A stretch of 64,000 bases of DNA from Sulfitobacter pontiacus (GTDB taxonomy: Bacteria > Pseudomonadota > Alphaproteobacteria > Rhodobacterales > Rhodobacteraceae). Below the pieces are notes generated by a model. The model saw nothing but the letters and a program-made list of their open reading frames with translations, was not told where the DNA came from and made no database searches. The DNA is taken from contig NZ_CP160850.1 in NCBI RefSeq assembly GCF_040790665.1, positions 62,001-126,000 of the forward strand. The letters are read 5' to 3'. The translations under genes and the position numbers were made by a program. Of the stretch, positions 24,464 through 32,436 are shown piece after piece. The stretch's first letter is position 1, and every line of letters starts with the position of its first letter.

Positions 24464-25884
24464 TGCATCGCGCGGTCATGCCCAAGATCGGCACGGCGCA
24501 GGCGTGGCGTGATGCGGCGCGGCAGTTCCTTGCCGCCGGCATCCCGCCCGAGGCGATCCTGTGGGGCGATACCAGCACGGTGCCCGATCTTTTTGGCGAC
24601 ACCGCCCCGATGCAGACGGGCGGGCAGGTGACCGTGCCGCGTAGCTTCATCAGCATGGCGAGCAGTGTCGTCTGGCACAGCGATCCCGAACGGTTTGCGC
24701 GGCTTTATGCGTTTCTCTGGCGGTTGAAGGATGCGCCGCAGTTGATGACGGATCGCGGTGATGCCGACCTGTCGCGCCTGCGCCGGATGGAGAAGAACGT
24801 GCATCGCTGCCAGCACAAGATGAAAGCCTTCGTCCGTTTCCGCGAGATTGGCGCGCCCGATGCCCCCCGCCGGTCCTTTGCCGCGTGGTTCGAACCGACG
24901 TATCACACGGTAGAACCCACCGCTGATTTCTTCCTGCGTCGTTTCAGCGATATGGATTGGCGCATTCTCACGCCGGATGTCTGCGCGATTTTCGAAGGGG
25001 GCAAACTGACCTTCCACGAGGGGCGGGAAAAGCCCGCGCTGCCCGAAGACGCGAGCGAGCAGCTGTGGATCACCTATTTCCAGAACATCTTTAATCCCGC
25101 GCGGCTGATGGTCAAAGCCATGCAGTCCGAGATGCCCAAGAAATACTGGAAGAACATGCCCGAGGCGGCGCATATCCCCCAAATGATCGCCGACGCCCCC
25201 GCCCGTGCCCGCGCGATGGCCGAGGCAGCACCGTCCTTTCCGCCGCAGCGATTGGCGCAGGTGCAGGCGCAGCTTGCCGCGCATCAATCCGCGTGGGAGG
25301 GGCCGCAAGACGCGTTGGCCAAGGATATCGCCGCCTGCACCCGCTGCCCCTTGCATTGCAATGCGACGCAGGCCGTACCGGGCGAGGGGCCGATGGATGC
25401 CGATCTGATGATCGTGGGCGAACAGCCCGGCGATCAGGAGGATTTATGCGGGCGACCCTTTGTCGGGCCTGCGGGGCAGCTCTTTGATCAGATCGCAGGG
25501 CGGGTGGGGCTGCAGCGGGACAAGGCGTTTGTGACCAATGCGGTGAAACACTTCAAATTCACCCCGCGCGGTAAACGCCGTCTGCACCAACGGCCCAATG
25601 CGTCAGAGATTCAACATTGCCGCTGGTGGTTGGATGCCGAGATCGCGCAGGTCAAACCCAAGCTGATTTTGGGCATGGGGGCGACGGCCGCCGAGGGGCT
25701 GACCGGACGGCGCGATGCCATCACCGCCCGCCGTGGCACGGTCGAACAAACGCCTTCAGGCACGCCGGTCCTGCTGACGCTACACCCATCGTATCTTTTG
25801 CGCGTCCCCGATCCTCAGGCCAAAGCCGACGCAACTGCCCAATTTCAAGACGATTTGACCGCCGCCGTACGAATGTTGGCATGA
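24463..25884 (+). CDS. udgX: DUF4130-UdgX fusion, uracil-DNA binding/repair protein
   Basis: A 473-residue fusion. Residues 1-240 are the DUF4130 (TIGR03915-type) domain (RSFISMASSVVWHSDPERFARLYAFLWR region; HVEPTADFFLRRF-like text). Residues 280-473 are a UdgX-type uracil-DNA glycosylase domain: Cys292/Cys295 for the iron-sulphur cluster, GEQPGDQED (319-327), FVGPAGQLFD, and the UdgX-specific loop KRRLHQRP (371-378). In mycobacterial UdgX the equivalent histidine (here His375) makes a covalent bond to the sugar after uracil excision. HPSYLLR (441-447) is the second catalytic motif. The start overlaps the radical SAM stop by one base. Confidence 0.93.
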   Translation: MHRAVMPKIGTAQAWRDAARQFLAAGIPPEAILWGDTSTVPDLFGDTAPMQTGGQVTVPRSFISMASSVVWHSDPERFARLYAFLWRLKDAPQLMTDRGDADLSRLRRMEKNVHRCQHKMKAFVRFREIGAPDAPRRSFAAWFEPTYHTVEPTADFFLRRFSDMDWRILTPDVCAIFEGGKLTFHEGREKPALPEDASEQLWITYFQNIFNPARLMVKAMQSEMPKKYWKNMPEAAHIPQMIADAPARARAMAEAAPSFPPQRLAQVQAQLAAHQSAWEGPQDALAKDIAACTRCPLHCNATQAVPGEGPMDADLMIVGEQPGDQEDLCGRPFVGPAGQLFDQIAGRVGLQRDKAFVTNAVKHFKFTPRGKRRLHQRPNASEIQHCRWWLDAEIAQVKPKLILGMGATAAEGLTGRRDAITARRGTVEQTPSGTPVLLTLHPSYLLRVPDPQAKADATAQFQDDLTAAVRMLA

Positions 25885-25914
25885 AAAGGCGTAATTTCGT
25901 AGGGGGCAGTTGCA

Positions 25915-25953
25915 ATATGGCTATTGGATGCCATATACCATCCACATGGATGG
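25915..25953. promoter_or_regulatory. Tandem ATGG/CCAT palindromes, likely operator of the RHH regulator
   Basis: ATATGGC-TATTGGAT-GCCATAT (25915-25936) is a perfect 7-bp dyad, immediately followed by CCATCC-ACAT-GGATGG (25938-25953), a perfect 6-bp dyad. Recurrent ATGG half-sites at roughly 10-bp steps suit cooperative binding by a ribbon-helix-helix protein. TTGCAA at 25910-25915 and TATACC at 25934-25939 (18-nt spacing) could be the promoter, overlapped by the dyads. Confidence 0.6.
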
Positions 25954-25962
25954 AGAATCGAG

Positions 25963-26379
25963 ATGAGCAACGTCAGGCAGCTACGGGAAAAGCAACCCGA
26001 GAACGAAAAGATCACAATCAACCTCGGCTTTGTCGATCTAGGGCGGATCGACCTGCTGGTGCAGGAGGGGTTCTATTCTAACCGAAGCGATTTCATCCGC
26101 ACGGCGATCCGTAAGCAGTTGGATCACCAGTCGGAAACGGTGACACGGTCTATCGACCGTCACACAATGGAAATGGGCCTGCGCGATTACTCCGTCGCGG
26201 ACCTCGAGGCGGTGCAGGCAGCAAATGAAGTGCTGCACATCAAGGTCGTCGGTCTGGCCCGTATCGCGCGCGATGTGACGCCAGAGCTGGCCCTTGCGAC
26301 CATCGGCTCCATCAACGTGCTGGGGGCGCTTCAAGCCAGCACCGAAGTCAAGAAAGCACTCGGCGACCGGATCAGTTAG
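25963..26379 (+). CDS. CopG-like ribbon-helix-helix regulator
   Basis: A 138-residue protein. The N-terminal domain (about 15-55; KITINLGFVDLGRIDLLVQE, then GFYSNRSDFIRTAIRKQLD) is a ribbon-helix-helix DNA-binding fold. The C-terminal 80 residues (DYSVADLEAVQAANEVLHIKVVGLARI and APELALATIGSINVLGALQ-like text) form a separate domain of unknown function. The ATG at 25963, with GGAG upstream, is preferred over an ATG at 25924 that lies inside the operator. It precedes an esterase gene by 30 nt and probably controls it and itself. Confidence 0.82.
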   Translation: MSNVRQLREKQPENEKITINLGFVDLGRIDLLVQEGFYSNRSDFIRTAIRKQLDHQSETVTRSIDRHTMEMGLRDYSVADLEAVQAANEVLHIKVVGLARIARDVTPELALATIGSINVLGALQASTEVKKALGDRIS

Positions 26380-26409
26380 CTCCGGCATCATCCTTAAAAG
26401 GAATGCGAC

Positions 26410-27483
26410 ATGGCAGATGAATTTAACGCGGCCCTGCGCCGTGCCGGAAAACTTGTGCGCGCGGGTAACCCCAAAGCGGCGACCGAAGCCATCCAGAACG
26501 CGCTTGGCGCCGGTGGGCTGGGGAGCATGGCGAAAGGTCGCAAAAGCCCCTTTGGAAAAGCCAAGATCGGCCGCGGCCTGCGCGAGACGCTTTCAGGGCT
26601 GGCGCAATCAACCCTGAACGGCGGTGACAGCACCGAACCGGACCTGCCCGAGGGTGCCACATTCGGCAGCGGCAGCTTTTCCTGCAGCGCAGGCAGCCGC
26701 GACTATCGGCTTTATGTTCCCAACCTCAACGGCTCTGCGCCGACAAGTTTGGTGATGATGCTGCACGGGTGCAAACAATCCCCTGTGGATTTTGCCAAGG
26801 GCACGGGCATGAACCAACTGGCAGAGGCGCATGGGTTGATCGTGGTCTATCCGGCGCAATCCCGCATGGCGAATATGCAGAACTGTTGGAAATGGTTTGA
26901 TCCCGCCGATCAGATGCGCGGCGCGGGTGAACCGGCGATCCTTGCGGGGCTGATGAAACAACTTCAGCGCGACCATGCCATTCCCAAAGGGCGCAGCTTT
27001 GTTGCGGGGCTGTCGGCCGGCGCGGCGATGGCGGTGGTGCTGGGACAAACCTATCGGGATGTCTTTGACGCGGTGGGTGCCCATTCCGGTTTGCCCTACC
27101 GCGCCGCCCATGATGTGCCATCGGCTTTTGCGGCGATGGGGCAGGGGGCAACAGGCTTTGACACAGGGGAATTCATTCCGACGATCATTTTTCAGGGCGA
27201 TGCGGATAGCACTGTGAGTGCCGCGAATGCGGATGCGATCGCCAAACACGCCCCAAAAGGCCCCGAGGTTCTGGACGATGGCAACGCGGGCGGGCGCCGT
27301 TTTTCCCGCCGCAGCGTGATGGCGTCGAAAGGCCATGTCGTGATGGAACAATGGACCGTCTCGGGCCTTGGTCACGCGTGGTCGGGCGGCAACAGCGCGG
27401 GGTCATACACGGACCCCACAGGACCAGATGCGAGCCGCGAAATGCTGCGGTTCTTCCTCGATTTGCCTAAGAAAGGCGCATGA
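26410..27483 (+). CDS. PHB depolymerase-family esterase
   Basis: A 357-residue alpha/beta hydrolase of the polyhydroxybutyrate-depolymerase/feruloyl-esterase family. Residues 1-75 form a basic, signal-free N-terminal extension; the catalytic domain starts about residue 90. MMLHGCKQSPVDFA is the oxyanion region and GLSAGAAMA carries the nucleophile in GxSxG; GLGHAWSGG near the C-terminus holds the catalytic His, and the Asp is probably in FQGDADSTV. The lack of a signal peptide suggests an intracellular ester or polyester substrate. It is followed after one nucleotide by the C45 hydrolase gene. Confidence 0.9.
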   Translation: MADEFNAALRRAGKLVRAGNPKAATEAIQNALGAGGLGSMAKGRKSPFGKAKIGRGLRETLSGLAQSTLNGGDSTEPDLPEGATFGSGSFSCSAGSRDYRLYVPNLNGSAPTSLVMMLHGCKQSPVDFAKGTGMNQLAEAHGLIVVYPAQSRMANMQNCWKWFDPADQMRGAGEPAILAGLMKQLQRDHAIPKGRSFVAGLSAGAAMAVVLGQTYRDVFDAVGAHSGLPYRAAHDVPSAFAAMGQGATGFDTGEFIPTIIFQGDADSTVSAANADAIAKHAPKGPEVLDDGNAGGRRFSRRSVMASKGHVVMEQWTVSGLGHAWSGGNSAGSYTDPTGPDASREMLRFFLDLPKKGA

Positions 27484-27484
27484 T

Positions 27485-28579
27485 ATGACACACTCCCTTA
27501 CCTTTGACGCCATCAGCGAAGCCACGCCGGGCCCGAAATGGGCCGCCCGATGGGCCCGTTCATGGCCCGCCTACGAGGCATGGTTCACTGCACACGACGG
27601 CGATAGCGGCCCTGACCGCGCAGCCTGCGAGGCGGCGCTAAAGCAACATATGCCCGAGTTAGTGCCTGTTCACGCCAAGCTCACAGCGCTCGCGGGCGGG
27701 TCGGACCGTGCGGCGCGCTTCCTGTCCACGTGGTGCCCGCCAAGCTATCTGGGCGGCTGCTCCCTTGCCGTGGCCACGTCGGACGACGACATCCGGCTGG
27801 TGCGCAACTACGATCTGTCGCCTGACTTGAACGAAGGCCTACTGCTGCACAGCGCCTGGACCGGGCGGCGCGTGATGGGTATGGTCGAATTCCTTTGGGG
27901 CCTGTCCGATGGCATCAATGATGCGGGGCTCAGCATCGCGCTGGCTTATGGCGGACGGCAGGAAACAGGGCGCGGGTTCGGTATCACCACAATCCTGCGC
28001 TACGTTCTGGAAACCTGCGAAACCGTGCCCCAAGCGCTGCGCGTGCTGCAACGCGTGCCGTCGCATATGCCCTATAATGTGGTGGTCGCCGATGCCTCGG
28101 GTGCGGGTGCCAGCGTCGAGATGTACGCCGGTGGCGGGGCAAAGGTGCAGCCGCGGCTGGTCGCCACAAACCACCAGACCGACGGCAGCACGCCTGACAG
28201 AGGCAGTTTTACCCGCACGTTTGAACGGTCAAAACACCTTGTGAGTGTCTTATCCGAAGGGGTCACGCCGTCAGCGCTGGCAAACCAGTTCACCCAAGCG
28301 CCGCTCAAGCAAGACCGCTACGCCGAGGGGTTTGGCACGCTTTTCACCGCCGAATACGAACCCAAACGCCGGAAGATGACGCTGCATTGGGACGATGAGA
28401 TCTGGCCTCAATCAATTGACGCGTTCGAAGAAGGCACGCGGCAGGTCACATATGGCAGCACCCCGTCATCGGTGGCCGCAGGGGGTGACATCAATTGGGT
28501 GCAAATCGGTCTGGACTACGCAGCGGGCCGCGGGGTTGATTGGCGTAGGTTTGTTCCCGCCGGGGGCGATGTGGCGTAG
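27485..28579 (+). CDS. C45-family autoproteolytic acyltransferase/hydrolase
   Basis: A 364-residue Ntn-hydrolase related to acyl-CoA:6-aminopenicillanic acid acyltransferase (peptidase family C45) and linear amide hydrolases. The predicted nucleophile is the Cys of YLGGCSLAVAT near residue 97, which would become N-terminal after self-cleavage; VRNYDLSPDL and GMVEFLWGLSDGINDAGLSIAL are typical of the mature domain. The substrate is unknown, likely an amide or N-acyl compound. The start at 27485 is one base after the esterase stop, so the two are co-translated. Confidence 0.85.
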   Translation: MTHSLTFDAISEATPGPKWAARWARSWPAYEAWFTAHDGDSGPDRAACEAALKQHMPELVPVHAKLTALAGGSDRAARFLSTWCPPSYLGGCSLAVATSDDDIRLVRNYDLSPDLNEGLLLHSAWTGRRVMGMVEFLWGLSDGINDAGLSIALAYGGRQETGRGFGITTILRYVLETCETVPQALRVLQRVPSHMPYNVVVADASGAGASVEMYAGGGAKVQPRLVATNHQTDGSTPDRGSFTRTFERSKHLVSVLSEGVTPSALANQFTQAPLKQDRYAEGFGTLFTAEYEPKRRKMTLHWDDEIWPQSIDAFEEGTRQVTYGSTPSSVAAGGDINWVQIGLDYAAGRGVDWRRFVPAGGDVA

Positions 28580-28680
28580 GGCGTCGAAGCGGAAGGCCTT
28601 GCTATATTACGCGGAACAGACCCTACAACACGCCAACGGCAGCCGCTCCTTCGTTGAAATCCTATTGCTCGACCAAGGCG

Positions 28681-29322
28681 CTATTCCGGTTTCAGTCCAA
28701 GCCCCAAGCGGTTCGCGTGCCAGGCGGCTTCCGCCCGTGAGGAGATGCCGAGCTTGCGATAGACGATCTTGATATATCCCGCGTCCGTCGTTTCCGCGAT
28801 GTTCAATGCGGAGGCGACCTCGGCGTTGCGCAGACCTTTGGAGATGAGCGTGAGCACTTCGGTCTCCCTCTCCGTCAGGCGCCCGTCCAGGCTGGCGACT
28901 GGCCCGGTGAGGCGGAAGTGTTCCATGATGCGGCGGGCGACAGAGGGTGATATCGCCGGTAACCCCATAGAAAGCTGTGTCAGCTGGCGAGAGAGCACCG
29001 CCGCCTCTGTCTCTTTCAGCAAATACCCGTCCGCCCCGGCCGAGAGAGAGGAAACAATGCTCGCGTCGTCGCCCATTACCGTGGTTACGACCTTGATTGC
29101 AGAGGGGCTGGCCTTGTTCAGGCCGCGCAGGATTTCGAGACCCGACCCATCAGGCAGACCCAGATCAATCAGGGCGAGATCTATCTGGCCATCCAGTTTT
29201 GACAGCGCCGTCCGTACCGAGTTGGCCGTGCATATTGTGGCCGCCGGATATGCTGATCGTACGATATCGACCAGCCAACGCAGGGTTTCGACGATATCTT
29301 CGACAATCAGGATACGCTTCAT
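28681..29322 (-). CDS. NarL/FixJ-type response regulator
   Basis: A 213-residue two-domain regulator. The receiver (1-120) has the acidic pair in ILIVEDIVE, the phosphorylated Asp in LALIDLGLPDGSG and Lys in GYLLKETE. The C-terminal LuxR-type helix-turn-helix (about 145-205) is LTERETEVLTLISKGLRNAEVASAL. Its start overlaps the stop of the sensor-kinase gene by 4 nt, so it is the kinase's partner. If the kinase is truly disrupted, this regulator may lack its main input. Confidence 0.93.
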   Translation of the reverse strand: MKRILIVEDIVETLRWLVDIVRSAYPAATICTANSVRTALSKLDGQIDLALIDLGLPDGSGLEILRGLNKASPSAIKVVTTVMGDDASIVSSLSAGADGYLLKETEAAVLSRQLTQLSMGLPAISPSVARRIMEHFRLTGPVASLDGRLTERETEVLTLISKGLRNAEVASALNIAETTDAGYIKIVYRKLGISSRAEAAWHANRLGLGLKPE

Positions 29323-30956
29323 TCTGCTGCGGCCTCTTTCTGAGTGCTGAAAAGAGGTAGAAACGCGGTCAAGGTGGTGCCCTTGTCACCGGTGCTGTAG
29401 CTGAAGGCACCTTGCAACTGGGTGAAGCGGTTTCTGAGGTTTCTGAAACCATTGCCAAGCGACGCGACGCTGCTGTCAAAGCCCGAGCCGTTATCCCTTA
29501 GCGTGAGCTGCAACCCATCGCTTTCCAGGGCAATCCGGACCTTCGCCTCTGTCGCGCCCGAGTGGCGTAGGATATTGCTGGTCCCCTCGCGCAGGAAGGC
29601 GCGCAGCGCATGCGCCAACCGATGGGAAATACGGCCTTTGGTGATCTCGTCGGCCTGCCACGTGACGGTGATATGGGCGGCCTCGAAATGGGTGATAATC
29701 TCGGCACGTAGATCGGCGAGCAGATCGCGGAGATCCCAATCAGTCTGATCCGGGTTTGAAATCAACTCTCGTAGATCGGCGAGGGTCTGGCGGATAAGAA
29801 GGTCTTTGCGTTCCCGAAGGCCGGTGTGCAGGGCGCTGAGCAGCAGCACCCCTATGTTGTCATGCATGTCGCGATTGATGCGCAGCCGCTCTGCGCTGAC
29901 GGCTTGAAGATAGGTCTCGTGCTGGGACAGGCTGGCATCAAGCAACGACAGGATCGCATCGGCCCGCGCCAGATCGCGCGACGAGAAAAGACGCGATCCT
30001 TGCCCGGCCAGCTCAAGCGACAGTGCAGGCAGATTGCCGATGGACGCGAGCGTCAGGATACGGCCATCGTCTTGCAGTGCGGTGATCGTGGTAGACGCCG
30101 GTTGATCCTTGATGCGCAACGGATTGAAAATATCGGACCAGAATTTACGCAGCAGCCTCTGCTTGTCTTCGGGGTCTCTCGCATGGGCGATCCGGGTCAC
30201 TCTGCGATACAGCTCTTCCGCCGGGATCTCGCGGTTGCGCTTGAGCAGCACCCAGACCTTGTCGCGCAAGGGCAGGTAAACCATGCAGATCGCCGCGAGT
30301 GCGATGCCAAAGGCAGGGGCACGCCCCAGCGAAAGCCCGTAGATGAGCGCGGCATCAAGCCCCAGAAGCAAAGCCACCCCAAGGCCATAAAACAAAATGC
30401 CGTAGGACCAATTCGCCAGGTCGAACAGCCGGTAGCGCGTTACTGCCAAGGCAATACCGGCGTAGATGATCAGGAAAAACAAAAACGCAGTGCTTTGTTC
30501 GATCACCGGGGCCAACCCAATAAGCGTCGGCAGAATGGACGTCAGCACAAAGCCACCCGCACCAGCTGCAACCGACACGCCAAGCCAGCCCAGCATCGCC
30601 CGCGCAGCCGGGTCGCGGCGATTGGCGGCGACTTGTGCGGCAATGAACAGCAACAGGGCCACCATGATGATCGCGATGAAATCCGGGGCATTGTTCAGGT
30701 TGTCCGGCCAGCCGGGGCCAAGCACCAAGAGGATACAGGCACCGATCAGAAGTGTCGGTAGCCAGAGCACAGGTTTCGGAACAATGCGCCGCGGGTATGA
30801 GAGGAACAACGTCACCATACCGATCCCGAACAGCAGCGATCCACCGGGATTTACCCGGCAGGCCACCGAATAGGCCTTCAGACTAAGCGCGAGCTGTAGA
30901 TCGCGGCGCTCGACGATGCCAAGGCCAGCCCGATCCCGGAAAGCAGAAACCACCAT
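29319..30956 (-). CDS. Sensor kinase, C-terminal part (frameshifted gene)
   Basis: An open frame of up to 545 codons; genuine coding sequence starts about 30895 because the first 20 codons lie in the wrong frame over the upstream part. It encodes six further membrane helices (to about residue 205 of the frame), a linker, then a HisKA_3-type kinase: INRDMHDNIGVLLLSALHTGL has the phosphoacceptor His in the NarX/DesK-style motif, and the ATPase domain has LREGTSNILRHSGATEA (N box) and LRDNGSGFD (G1). An internal ATG at 30818 could allow separate translation. Confidence 0.75.
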   Translation of the reverse strand: MVVSAFRDRAGLGIVERRDLQLALSLKAYSVACRVNPGGSLLFGIGMVTLFLSYPRRIVPKPVLWLPTLLIGACILLVLGPGWPDNLNNAPDFIAIIMVALLLFIAAQVAANRRDPAARAMLGWLGVSVAAGAGGFVLTSILPTLIGLAPVIEQSTAFLFFLIIYAGIALAVTRYRLFDLANWSYGILFYGLGVALLLGLDAALIYGLSLGRAPAFGIALAAICMVYLPLRDKVWVLLKRNREIPAEELYRRVTRIAHARDPEDKQRLLRKFWSDIFNPLRIKDQPASTTITALQDDGRILTLASIGNLPALSLELAGQGSRLFSSRDLARADAILSLLDASLSQHETYLQAVSAERLRINRDMHDNIGVLLLSALHTGLRERKDLLIRQTLADLRELISNPDQTDWDLRDLLADLRAEIITHFEAAHITVTWQADEITKGRISHRLAHALRAFLREGTSNILRHSGATEAKVRIALESDGLQLTLRDNGSGFDSSVASLGNGFRNLRNRFTQLQGAFSYSTGDKGTTLTAFLPLFSTQKEAAAE

Positions 30957-31477
30957 CCGGCGTGTTCATGAGACCGTAGGCAGACAACCCAGGTCCCGAT
31001 AAACATGCCCACGAACGCGACAAAAATTTGCGTCCAGAATTTCATCGGCAGATCCGAAACCGGACGGCTTCCCTGGACCCTTACCGCGACGCTTTCAGGG
31101 CCGTCGGCTTGGTCGAACGTCAGGGTGACTGCGCCGCTTCGCAACGTGTCATGCAGGCGATCCTGACGGTTAAAGAAGCGACGCAGGGTCTCTTGATCAC
31201 CGATCCCGTCGGGCTCTTCTATCAGGTCTAGGGGTGTCACCGGGATTGTGGGCTGGTTATCCGCTGAAAGGCCAAGAAGCGTCTTGCCAATCATATCGCG
31301 ATCCATGGCGCTGCCCTGCGCGATGTCAGTGACGACAACGCTTTGCCCCACCACGCCAAGCCTGAGCCCGAGCCACGGCTGGGCCGTCGCCACCCACGTC
31401 AGGGCAGCGGCGGCGGCCAGATAGAGCACGACGCAAAGCGCGAAAATGGCTCCGGGGGCGACATGTGGACGTGTCAT
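30878..31477 (-). CDS. Sensor kinase, N-terminal part (frameshifted gene)
   Basis: About 199 residues. A first membrane helix (APGAIFALCVVLYLAAAAAL) is followed by a periplasmic or PDZ-like domain of some 110 residues (GLRLGVVGQSVVVTDIAQGSAMDRDMIGKTLLGL; TLRSGAVTLTFDQ), then membrane helices (FWTQIFVAFVGMFIGTWVVC; WWFLLSGIGLALASSSAAIY). The PDZ-like domain implies ligand or peptide sensing. An ATG at 31477 or a GTG at 31489 could be the start; neither has a clear ribosome site. On its own the fragment has no kinase core. Confidence 0.7.
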   Translation of the reverse strand: MTRPHVAPGAIFALCVVLYLAAAAALTWVATAQPWLGLRLGVVGQSVVVTDIAQGSAMDRDMIGKTLLGLSADNQPTIPVTPLDLIEEPDGIGDQETLRRFFNRQDRLHDTLRSGAVTLTFDQADGPESVAVRVQGSRPVSDLPMKFWTQIFVAFVGMFIGTWVVCLRSHEHAGWWFLLSGIGLALASSSAAIYSSRLV

Positions 31478-31563
31478 CTTATGGACCACACAGCGAAATT
31501 TATAATTGCAAATTTAGTCATTCTATACGGCTCATCTTCTCAAAATACTCTTGTCCAAGGACA

Positions 31564-31579
31564 CCCCCTGAACAGGGGG
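31564..31579 (+). repeat. Hairpin in the leader of the surface-lipoprotein gene
   Basis: CCCCCTG-AA-CAGGGGG is a perfect 7-bp stem with a 2-nt loop, 70 nt before the lipoprotein start. The surrounding 31490-31648 region is AT-rich (TTTATAATTGCAAATTTAG) and must hold the promoters of both the divergent kinase and the lipoprotein; no confident -35/-10 pair was picked. Whether the stem acts as an RNA leader element or an operator is unclear. Confidence 0.4.
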
Positions 31580-31648
31580 GAGACGATTTCATGAAGTAGG
31601 TATCTAAAAAGTGAAGAAGAATTTTTTAAATCAAGCAAGGGGAATTTC

Positions 31649-32353
31649 ATGAAACACGCACGTCTTAGTATTGTTATTGCAAGCCTTGGGGTGGCGACGG
31701 TCTTGTCTGGTTGCAATGGAAGCAGCTCTGCCGGCGGGCTTGCTGGCGGCGGCGCAGGCGGCGGGCAGGATTTTGAGACAGCCTTTAACGCTGTCAGTCA
31801 AAAGGCCCCCACTTCGGATATGCCCACGTCGCTGAAAGCCAGCTATGAGGGTCAGATGAAGGTCGGCGTGAACAGCGGATCGGCCCAGATTTTCGGCACC
31901 GATATCGATGCGAATAGCGCGGAAATCATTGGCGATCTGGCAGTCGATGTGGATTGGACCGACGGGCAGACCACCAATCCGTTCACCGGAACGGCCTCTA
32001 ACATTGTCGCGACAGAGGCGGGCACCTCGAACTCCGTCAAACTGGACGGGACGCTGACGGTCGATCAAGGCTTGCCAGCCTCACTCAGCCGCACCACCAT
32101 TCCGGCGCAGGTCGTCGCGGGCGTCAATATCCCCGAGCAGAACACCGGCGCGATGCTGTTCCACATGTCCGGTCGGCTTAGCAGTGGCGAGAACGAAGGG
32201 GACGCCACCTTGCAGTTCGGCGGAAACTTCATGGGGCCGGGTGCAGAATCGATGCTTGGGCCGGTATCTGGCGGTATCAACGATGTGAACAATCCCTCGC
32301 CGCAGATTTTCGACGCGGGCGTCGGTGGTACATTCTACGCCAACAAGAAATAG
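31649..32353 (+). CDS. Surface lipoprotein, predicted Slam substrate (TbpB beta-barrel-like)
   Basis: A 234-residue lipoprotein: signal peptide and LSGC lipobox (Cys22), then a Gly/Ser-rich tether (SSSAGGLAGGGAGGGQ). The rest is beta-rich with alternating polar strands and ends in FDAGVGGTFYANKK. That is the style of the C-terminal eight-strand barrel of transferrin-binding-protein-B-like lipoproteins (GxFxA(K/N)K ending). The next gene encodes a Slam protein, whose job is to move such lipoproteins to the cell surface. The ligand is unknown. AAGGGG lies 6 nt before the ATG. Confidence 0.82.
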   Translation: MKHARLSIVIASLGVATVLSGCNGSSSAGGLAGGGAGGGQDFETAFNAVSQKAPTSDMPTSLKASYEGQMKVGVNSGSAQIFGTDIDANSAEIIGDLAVDVDWTDGQTTNPFTGTASNIVATEAGTSNSVKLDGTLTVDQGLPASLSRTTIPAQVVAGVNIPEQNTGAMLFHMSGRLSSGENEGDATLQFGGNFMGPGAESMLGPVSGGINDVNNPSPQIFDAGVGGTFYANKK

Positions 32354-32364
32354 AAGCGACGGAT

Positions 32365-32412
32365 AAGCGGGTCTCTTGGATGCGGTCAATTACCGGCCGC
32401 AAAAACCCGCTT
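32365..32412 (+). repeat. Hairpin between lipoprotein and Slam genes
   Basis: AAGCGGGT (32365-32372) and ACCCGCTT (32405-32412) are perfect 8-bp arms around a 32-nt loop that itself contains CCGGCCG. It fills the 83-nt gap and ends 24 nt before the Slam start. It may lower exporter expression relative to its substrate. No T run is present. Confidence 0.4.
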
Positions 32413-32436
32413 TCCCCGCGGTAGCCGAGGTCTTTG

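Larger units (their letters stand above)
29319..31477 (-). pseudogene. Sensor histidine kinase gene split by a frameshift
   Basis: Two overlapping open frames read as one protein of about 720 residues. The first ends in AAIYSSRLV-stop at 30878; in the other frame the text continues as LALSLKAYSVACRVNPGGSLLFGIGM, exactly where the membrane domain should go on. Frame arithmetic needs one missing base (or 4, or 10) near 30880-30895. The local DNA, read on the minus strand, is AGCTCGCGCTTAGTCTGA. Loss of a 10-bp repeat unit GAGCTCGCGC would restore an Arg-Glu-Leu-Ala-Leu junction, but this ancestor is a guess. Sequencing error is possible. Confidence 0.75.
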
